Part shown: positions 17,175-21,287 of the stretch, in pieces
Layout of the letters: every line of letters starts with the position of its first letter
How positions within the stretch are numbered: position 1 is the stretch's first letter
DNA from: a virus
Strand: one strand, 5' to 3'
DNA: 21,287 nt
Virus record (IMG/VR): IMGVR_UViG_3300007619_000014
Span: 1-21,287 of that record
The notes under the pieces: model-generated
Seen by the model: only the letters and a program-made list of their open reading frames with translations
Told to the model about the DNA's origin: nothing
Database searches by the model: none
Program-made: the position numbers and the translations under genes

Positions 17175-18159
17175 CACTCCCTTTTAACTCTCTATATCTT
17201 TTTTTTATTATTGACATAGCAGTGGTTAATTGTTTAGGGTTGACACCTGTCATTTCCCTAATATAAGTAAGTACTGCTCTCTTATTAAGCATTGGCAATT
17301 GGTGGGCTCGACCAAATAGGTCTTGTATACTATTCATACACTTAATTTCTAAGTCATTATTCAAATTTTTTCTTATTTCAGAAAGTAAAATTTTAATTGA
17401 GTCTATATTTTCTCTTTCAATTGCCTGATCGTCTGGGCTTGGCAATTTACAATGATCATCTAACAATTGCTTATCAGATTGTGTCATTAGATCTTTATTA
17501 TCCAAACTAACATTTCTAATCATGCTAGTTCCTCGTTTTTTTGATTGAATAATCAGAAAATTCTTTGCTACAATATTATAATAAGAAAAGGCTAACGATC
17601 CTTTAGAGGCATCAAAATTTGGCAATTTTTCATATAAAGCTGAAACACAGTCCGCTTTTAGCTCTTCATAAGATTCGTGGGTACTTTTAAAGTTGTGAAT
17701 AAAAATAAGATTTTCCACTAATTTATCAAAAGCTGGTTGAATTCTTCCAGTATATACTTCCCAAGCATTTTCCCTATTGACCAAAATTAGTTCTTTGCAT
17801 TTTTTTTTGGACATTTTTTTATAATTTGATGGCAAATACATTTTTTTAAAAGTTCTAATGTCTAACCTCATATTATTTATTTCTTCGTCACTTTTTCTTG
17901 CACCATCTTTATCCGCAGTTTTTTTGGCTTTTTTTCTTTCTTTCTTTTTAATTTGTTCTAATGTTATTTTTTTAGATGAATATAAAAATTCGTCAAAATC
18001 TTTACTTTCTATTGCCAATAAAAGATTTGTACATTTATTAACAATATCCATAAAGCCTTGATACTCAACGATTGCGTCTTGTGTATCAGCAGTAAAATAC
18101 ATTTTTGGAGTTGTCCAAGGTTTTCTCCTTATTCTTTTTTTTCCTTTAGGTCTTGGCAT
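17155..18159 (-). CDS. 55: gp55-like late RNA polymerase sigma factor
   Basis: A 334-residue protein related to sigma region 2, closest to T4 gp55, the late-gene sigma factor. Residues about 146-210 (ENLIFIHNFKSTHESYEELK, then ADCVSALYEKLPNFDASKG and FSYYNIVAKNFLIIQSKKRG) line up with the gp55 stretch [20 protein letters not shown] and its NFDETK...[20 protein letters not shown] continuation. At about twice the length of gp55 (185 residues), it adds a very Lys-rich segment (about 63-125) and a C-terminal part (about 270-326, LNKRAVLTYIREMTGVNPKQ) that could be a helix-turn-helix. It would bring host RNA polymerase core to phage late promoters. Its ATG shares one base with the preceding stop (TAATG), and the preceding acidic-tail codons supply a purine-rich GAAGAAGA ribosome site. 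Confidence 0.8.
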   Translation of the reverse strand: MPRPKGKKRIRRKPWTTPKMYFTADTQDAIVEYQGFMDIVNKCTNLLLAIESKDFDEFLYSSKKITLEQIKKKERKKAKKTADKDGARKSDEEINNMRLDIRTFKKMYLPSNYKKMSKKKCKELILVNRENAWEVYTGRIQPAFDKLVENLIFIHNFKSTHESYEELKADCVSALYEKLPNFDASKGSLAFSYYNIVAKNFLIIQSKKRGTSMIRNVSLDNKDLMTQSDKQLLDDHCKLPSPDDQAIERENIDSIKILLSEIRKNLNNDLEIKCMNSIQDLFGRAHQLPMLNKRAVLTYIREMTGVNPKQLTTAMSIIKKRYRELKGSDEFGIF

Positions 18160-18542
18160 TATTCGTCTTCTTCTTCGTTGTCTTCTTCTTCGTTGTCTTT
18201 ATTTTTTTCTAGCTCCCTCTTTTTTTCCTCCTTTTCCATCATTCTTATAACTTCTTTTATATCATCAGAGGGGTTTTTCAAAACATTAGTTGAAAAAATA
18301 ATAGCATTCATACTTGATTTGATAAGATCAACAAATTTTTGTGCAATTGGATCATTTGTAACCAAATATGTTTCTTTCATCATTTTTTCTAATGTTTCAT
18401 AAGTACTTTCAATATAATCAATTGATTTTTGACAATTGTCTTCAATCTGAAACAATATCTTCGTAAGCCGATATAAACCATATCCAGCTCCTAATAATAG
18501 TAAAAATTCTATTATGCTTATTATTGATAATACTAACATCAT
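18159..18542 (-). CDS. Small membrane-anchored protein with acidic tail
   Basis: 127 residues. Residues about 2-30 form one hydrophobic segment (LVLSIISIIEFLLLLGAGYG) followed by Tyr-Arg-Leu-Thr-Lys, giving a single N-terminal anchor. The middle is helical, and the last 25 residues are strongly charged, ending NEEEDNEEEDE. It is preceded 3 nt upstream by the TAG of the second glycosyltransferase (TAG ATT ATG ATG). Two adjacent perfect 15-bp repeats encode the acidic end. No family is recognised; it is too plain to call a holin or spanin, since no lipobox and only one membrane span are seen. A scaffold or membrane-tethering role is a guess. Confidence 0.6.
   Translation of the reverse strand: MMLVLSIISIIEFLLLLGAGYGLYRLTKILFQIEDNCQKSIDYIESTYETLEKMMKETYLVTNDPIAQKFVDLIKSSMNAIIFSTNVLKNPSDDIKEVIRMMEKEEKKRELEKNKDNEEEDNEEEDE
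18165..18194 (-). repeat. Two perfect tandem 15-bp coding repeats
   Basis: The unit gtcttcttcttcgtt (plus strand) occurs twice in tandem at 18165-18179 and 18180-18194, each encoding five acidic or Asn residues of the membrane protein's tail. On the minus strand it is purine-rich and sits just before the TAATG junction, so it also provides the ribosome-binding region of the gp55-like gene. A simple slip-strand origin is likely, so copy number may vary between strains. Confidence 0.85.
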
Positions 18543-18545
18543 AAT

Positions 18546-19781
18546 CTATAACAACTCAGATAATACAAGATCATATTTTTTATTTATCTCTTCTTGAGAA
18601 TATTCTTTTAAGATTGTTTCCTGTAAATCCTTTGCCCATTTACTTGGAATATCGTTTGATATTCTGAATTTCTTTAATATTTTCTTAAAATGTTTTTCTT
18701 TAACTTCGGCCCACCTTGATCCGGCCATCCAAATTTGGTTATCAATTCTTGATGGGGGAATAGTAATAAGATCATAATCTACTTTAATAAATTTTCCTTT
18801 ATTTAAATAATCTAAATGACCAGACCAATCTGTTGCTATTACTGGAATTCCTGAAGCTACTGATTCTAACAACGGCAAGCAAAATCCCTCTCCTCTTGAA
18901 ATCGCTACTGTTGCCTTAATTGATGGGTGACGATATAAAGAGGCAACCTCACTATCTTCCATGAATCCATGTAGCAAATAAACCCTTGGATTATTTCCAT
19001 CTCTAACTGTCTTTAACGTATTCTGAACTTTCATGGTAGTGGCTTTTTTATCCATAGCCGTATATCTTCCACTATTTGTCTTTATAATAATTCCAACATC
19101 TTCATCATTTTTGAAGGTTTCACAAATCCATTTGAGAGCATTAAATGTATTTTTTCTATCATTCTCACTGGAATTTCCAGTAAATTGTCCATAAAGAAGA
19201 AAATTAAAGTCGGTAGGGAATTCTAAATTCAACCCCTCATCACCCTCTGCAATTTCTTCAAAATAGGCTTCTGGAACTACAACAATTCTTGTCGTTACCT
19301 CTCCCGAATTCATCAAAACATTACGTGCGTGTTCAGATGGGACTATAACCAAATCCATTTTATTTGTTGCTTCAACCCATACAGGATTACACTTGTCAGA
19401 CTCAACCACCGCTGTAACCCCAACATTATATTTAGCTAACTTAGAATTCCATTCATTTGGAATCATAACCTGAATTGATACATCCACTTCATTGCCAGGA
19501 TCAATAGCATGATCCAAAACGTCTTTAACAAGCCCATTAAATCCCTCTGCATCTATAGTCCAGGTTGTATTTCCCCACCTTAAACTATCTACAAATAATT
19601 CAACATCATTTTTATGTGTTAATAACCACCTAAAAATTTGTCGAGAATGAACACCATATCCCGAACAAGTCAAAACAGGAGCCTTAAATAAAACTCTTGT
19701 TTTTTTATTTTTTTTATTGTTTTTATTGTTTCTCAACGGTCCTTGAAAGTCTAATGTTTTTGGAGTATTAATTGATTCCAT
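18546..19781 (-). CDS. GT-B glycosyltransferase, group 1/GT4-like (second copy)
   Basis: A 411-residue glycosyltransferase of the GT-B fold. The N-terminal Rossmann-like half has the glycine-rich loop SGYGVHSRQI at 40-49. The C-terminal donor-binding half has VAISRGEGFCLPLLESVASG around 292-311, the group-1 motif with the E-x-x-x-x-x-x-E spacing, followed by IPVIATDWSGHLDYL. Donor and acceptor cannot be read from sequence. It is related to the neighbouring glycosyltransferase, sharing the S-G-x-G-x-x-S-R loop. The gap between the two genes is 30 nt. Possible targets are virion proteins, phage DNA bases or host surface glycans. Confidence 0.88.
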   Translation of the reverse strand: MESINTPKTLDFQGPLRNNKNNKKNKKTRVLFKAPVLTCSGYGVHSRQIFRWLLTHKNDVELFVDSLRWGNTTWTIDAEGFNGLVKDVLDHAIDPGNEVDVSIQVMIPNEWNSKLAKYNVGVTAVVESDKCNPVWVEATNKMDLVIVPSEHARNVLMNSGEVTTRIVVVPEAYFEEIAEGDEGLNLEFPTDFNFLLYGQFTGNSSENDRKNTFNALKWICETFKNDEDVGIIIKTNSGRYTAMDKKATTMKVQNTLKTVRDGNNPRVYLLHGFMEDSEVASLYRHPSIKATVAISRGEGFCLPLLESVASGIPVIATDWSGHLDYLNKGKFIKVDYDLITIPPSRIDNQIWMAGSRWAEVKEKHFKKILKKFRISNDIPSKWAKDLQETILKEYSQEEINKKYDLVLSELL

Positions 19782-19811
19782 AAGGAATATTATATCAAGT
19801 TTTGATATTTT

Positions 19812-21089
19812 TTATAATACATTCATATTCCACTTTGGGGGACGTCTTTTTCTCCAATTTTCAATAGTGTCTTCTATTGTTCTGTCCCAAGTCCCAATAA
19901 CTTTTTCTCCACTAAAGTGTTTTAATACATATTCTCTTCCTCTTTGTCCAATTTCTGACCTTTTTTCTGGGCCCATCTTATACATTTTCATAAATGCATC
20001 AGCAATTGACTCAACTGAAGCGTAATCCTCATAAATGTATGGAGTCATCTGGGACCCCACTAAAGTTCTAAAGTCTGGATCTAAAGCAATTCCATTGTGA
20101 ACTTCTGGCTTATTTTCCAACAATTGTTTCGCTTGAACCGTTTGTCCACCAGTGCAAACAGAAACAATAGGAATTCCACACTGCAACGAAATTGTTGTAC
20201 CAAGACCCCACCCTTCATTAAAAGAAATGTTCACATAAAAATCTGAAATGTTATGTAAAACGTTCATCTGAGCGAATTCAATCGCTGACGTAGAAAAACA
20301 AATATTATCTGCTATTCCCAACATATCAACTACTTCATATAAATTTGGACCTTCCATATCAAGAGGGTCGGTATGTAAAATAAGAATGGCTTTTCTATGC
20401 CCCTCTTCTTTTTCTAATTTATCAATAAATTTTTTCCATGACCACATTAAATCTGATGGTCTTTTTCTTTTTGCGTTTCTATTCGTCCACAGCCCAACAA
20501 ACCAATCTTTTTTATCTTCTCCAATCATTTTTACTTTAGCTTCTTGCCTTGTTACATTGTCAAGTGGATAATACATATCTTGTGGGAAAAAATGAGGAGT
20601 AAAATTTACCTTATGTTTTTGATTCTCTGGCAAATTATCTTTTAGCATGTTATAGGTCAAATGCGAAATACAATTAAGCAAATCTACACTTTCATATATG
20701 GGCATATTGTACTTAGGAAATGGAAATTCGTCCCAAATTTTATTATAAAGAATTGGACATTGTTGATGTACCTCATCTTCCATTTCAAATAGGTACATAA
20801 AGAATCGTGGATCATTAAAAATCAATATGGCATCGGGTCTCTCTGTAAAAAGAAGATATCGTATTAACTCTGGATTACCAAAACCGTCAATTGGTTTGAT
20901 AACAAAATCTTCATTTACCTTAATTGTTTCATAATTTTTATGACGCTTAGCACACCCTAAAGATCTAAAGGTGTACTTTCCAGTATTTATAAGTCCATTA
21001 ACTAAAAATCTAGATTGACATCCAACTCCCGAGATACTTAACGGATGATCTGAAATCATTAAAATCTTCTTTTTTTTATTATTGTCCAT
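19812..21089 (-). CDS. GT-B glycosyltransferase, group 1/GT4-like (first copy)
   Basis: A 425-residue GT-B glycosyltransferase and the first complete gene of the operon. The N-terminus is KILMISDHPLSISGVGCQSR, with the acceptor-side loop S-G-V-G at 20-23. The donor-side motif is FNEGWGLGTTISLQCGIPIV at 290-309, followed by SVCTGGQTVQAKQLLE. The C-terminus has REYVLKHFSGEKV, the usual closing helix. The start is the ATG at 21089-21087, with AAGG 10 nt upstream. There is no signal peptide, so it should act in the host cytoplasm. A sugar-nucleotide donor is expected for the family; the acceptor is unknown. Confidence 0.88.
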   Translation of the reverse strand: MDNNKKKKILMISDHPLSISGVGCQSRFLVNGLINTGKYTFRSLGCAKRHKNYETIKVNEDFVIKPIDGFGNPELIRYLLFTERPDAILIFNDPRFFMYLFEMEDEVHQQCPILYNKIWDEFPFPKYNMPIYESVDLLNCISHLTYNMLKDNLPENQKHKVNFTPHFFPQDMYYPLDNVTRQEAKVKMIGEDKKDWFVGLWTNRNAKRKRPSDLMWSWKKFIDKLEKEEGHRKAILILHTDPLDMEGPNLYEVVDMLGIADNICFSTSAIEFAQMNVLHNISDFYVNISFNEGWGLGTTISLQCGIPIVSVCTGGQTVQAKQLLENKPEVHNGIALDPDFRTLVGSQMTPYIYEDYASVESIADAFMKMYKMGPEKRSEIGQRGREYVLKHFSGEKVIGTWDRTIEDTIENWRKRRPPKWNMNVL

Positions 21090-21165
21090 ATGTATTATAC
21101 CTTGACTGTTTTTTGTTTTTCCTGTAATATAATAACATTATATCCCATAAAGGAAAACTTTTAAA
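21090..21165 (-). promoter_or_regulatory. Leader of the operon with possible -10 boxes
   Basis: This 76-nt AT-rich leader precedes the first glycosyltransferase. Minus-strand TATAAT appears at 21142-21137 and 21099-21094; neither has a good -35 box 16-18 nt upstream. The TTGACT beginning at 21170 is 22 nt from the first box, too far for a normal sigma-70 promoter. A promoter is expected here if the operon starts at this gene, but none is convincing. Confidence 0.25.
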
Positions 21166-21173
21166 GTCAACTA

Positions 21174-21194
21174 CCCCCATGACAAGCATGGGGG
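21174..21194. repeat. Perfect 8-bp hairpin with 5-nt loop
   Basis: CCCCCATG (21174-21181) pairs fully with CATGGGGG (21187-21194) across a five-base loop. It is the strongest inverted repeat noticed in the window and stands out as GC-rich within very AT-rich DNA. Confidence 0.95.
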
Positions 21195-21245
21195 CTTAAA
21201 AGGAGTACAAAAGCCAATTGGAAACAATTAAGACTAAACAGTTGA

Positions 21246-21287
21246 CTAGACTACGGAATGTGTTTGTACAAGTCCAAACTGAATCAA
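21246..21287 (-). CDS. Possible last 13 codons of a gene upstream (tnpB?)
   Basis: A minus-strand frame entering from the window edge reads LIQFGLVQTHSVV and stops at TAG 21248-21246, about 75 nt before the presumed element end. TnpB genes usually finish within the right-end scaffold, so the position fits, but 13 residues carry no family signature. A second frame is also open from the edge (to about 21195), so the choice is uncertain. Confidence 0.2.
   Translation of the reverse strand: MIQFGLVQTHSVV

Larger units (their letters stand above)
21146..21287 (-). ncRNA. Possible omega-RNA 3' part with guide
   Basis: In IS200/IS605 elements the right end encodes the scaffold of the TnpB guide RNA, and the bases just past the element form the guide. 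Here the scaffold part would be 21287-21166 and a guide of about 20 nt would be minus-strand TTTAAAAGTTTTCCTTTATG (21165-21146). This rests on the hairpin-TAGTTGAC arrangement alone; no transcript or TnpB gene is visible. Confidence 0.35.
21166..21287 (-). mobile_element. Right end of an IS200/IS605-type element (partial)
   Basis: The minus strand reads AAGCCCCCATG-CTTGT-CATGGGGG-TAG-TTGAC, ending at 21166. A GC-rich, perfectly paired hairpin followed by TAGTTGAC is the typical right end of IS605-family elements, and TTGAC is the right cleavage site established for ISDra2. No U-tract follows the hairpin, which argues against a plain terminator. Any transposase or tnpB lies beyond 21287, so it is unclear whether the element is intact, a solo end or a relic. 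Confidence 0.55.

Noticed and set aside
18159-18542. Membrane protein considered as a holin or spanin
   Set aside because: It has only one N-terminal span, no lipobox, no adjacent endolysin, and an acidic cytoplasm-like tail.
19792-19808. Inverted repeat ATATCAA-GTT-TTGATAT followed by T's, between the two glycosyltransferase genes
   Set aside because: It is a weak AT-only stem. The T run follows it only on the plus strand, where there are no genes, so it is not a terminator for this operon.
20984-20991. Exact T4 late box TATAAATA on the minus strand
   Set aside because: It lies inside the first glycosyltransferase, about 100 bp after its start codon, with no gene start nearby that it could serve; chance in AT-rich DNA is likely.
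21174-21194. Hairpin read as a rho-independent terminator
   Set aside because: No T-tract follows on either strand; TAGTTGAC after the stem fits an IS605 right end better.

Overview
The window is a piece of a tailed-phage genome with a contractile tail (myovirus), probably a large T4-like virus. It is AT-rich. Every convincing gene is on the minus strand, so the operon reads from right (about 21.1 kb) to left (position 1). Genes are tightly packed: several stop and start codons share a base (TAATG) or abut (TAAATG). The host cannot be named from the sequence. All assignments come from reading motifs and gene order; no database search was possible.

Layout in order of transcription. (1) 21287-21166: what looks like the right end of an IS200/IS605-type element, a perfect hairpin followed by TAGTTGAC. 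Its tnpB, if present, would lie outside the window. (2) 21089-18546: two related GT-B glycosyltransferases. (3) 18542-16794: a small membrane-anchored acidic protein, an enlarged relative of the T4 late sigma factor gp55, and a small helical protein. (4) 16790-6936: the baseplate block. It holds a gp5-like hub/spike protein with no lysozyme domain, an unrecognised proline-rich protein with a very hydrophobic C-terminus, gp25, a gp6/J-type wedge protein, a DNRLRE-like beta protein, and a 1192-residue protein with a gpI/gp7-like core plus LamG-like domains. (5) 6918-1: fibre and virion proteins. These are a four-repeat fibre with a lectin-like C-terminal domain, two unrecognised structural-type proteins, and the first 418 codons of another fibre that continues beyond position 1.

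The baseplate genes keep the W-J-I-fibre order of simple contractile tails such as P2. gp25, gp6/J and the gpI/gp7-like protein would build the wedges, the gp5-like protein the central spike, and the downstream proteins the host-contacting fibres. The gp55-like factor would direct late transcription of such genes. The glycosyltransferases could modify the virion, the DNA or the host surface; the sequence does not say which.

Most notable: the IS605-like end with a predictable guide segment beside the operon; the hydrophobic protein between spike and gp25; the gpI-like core embedded in LamG-like domains; the DNRLRE-like protein between J and I; and signs of recent repeat duplication and module sharing between two fibre genes. 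No stretch over 300 bases lacks a gene. The longest, 21090-21287, is described under the IS605-like end and the leader.
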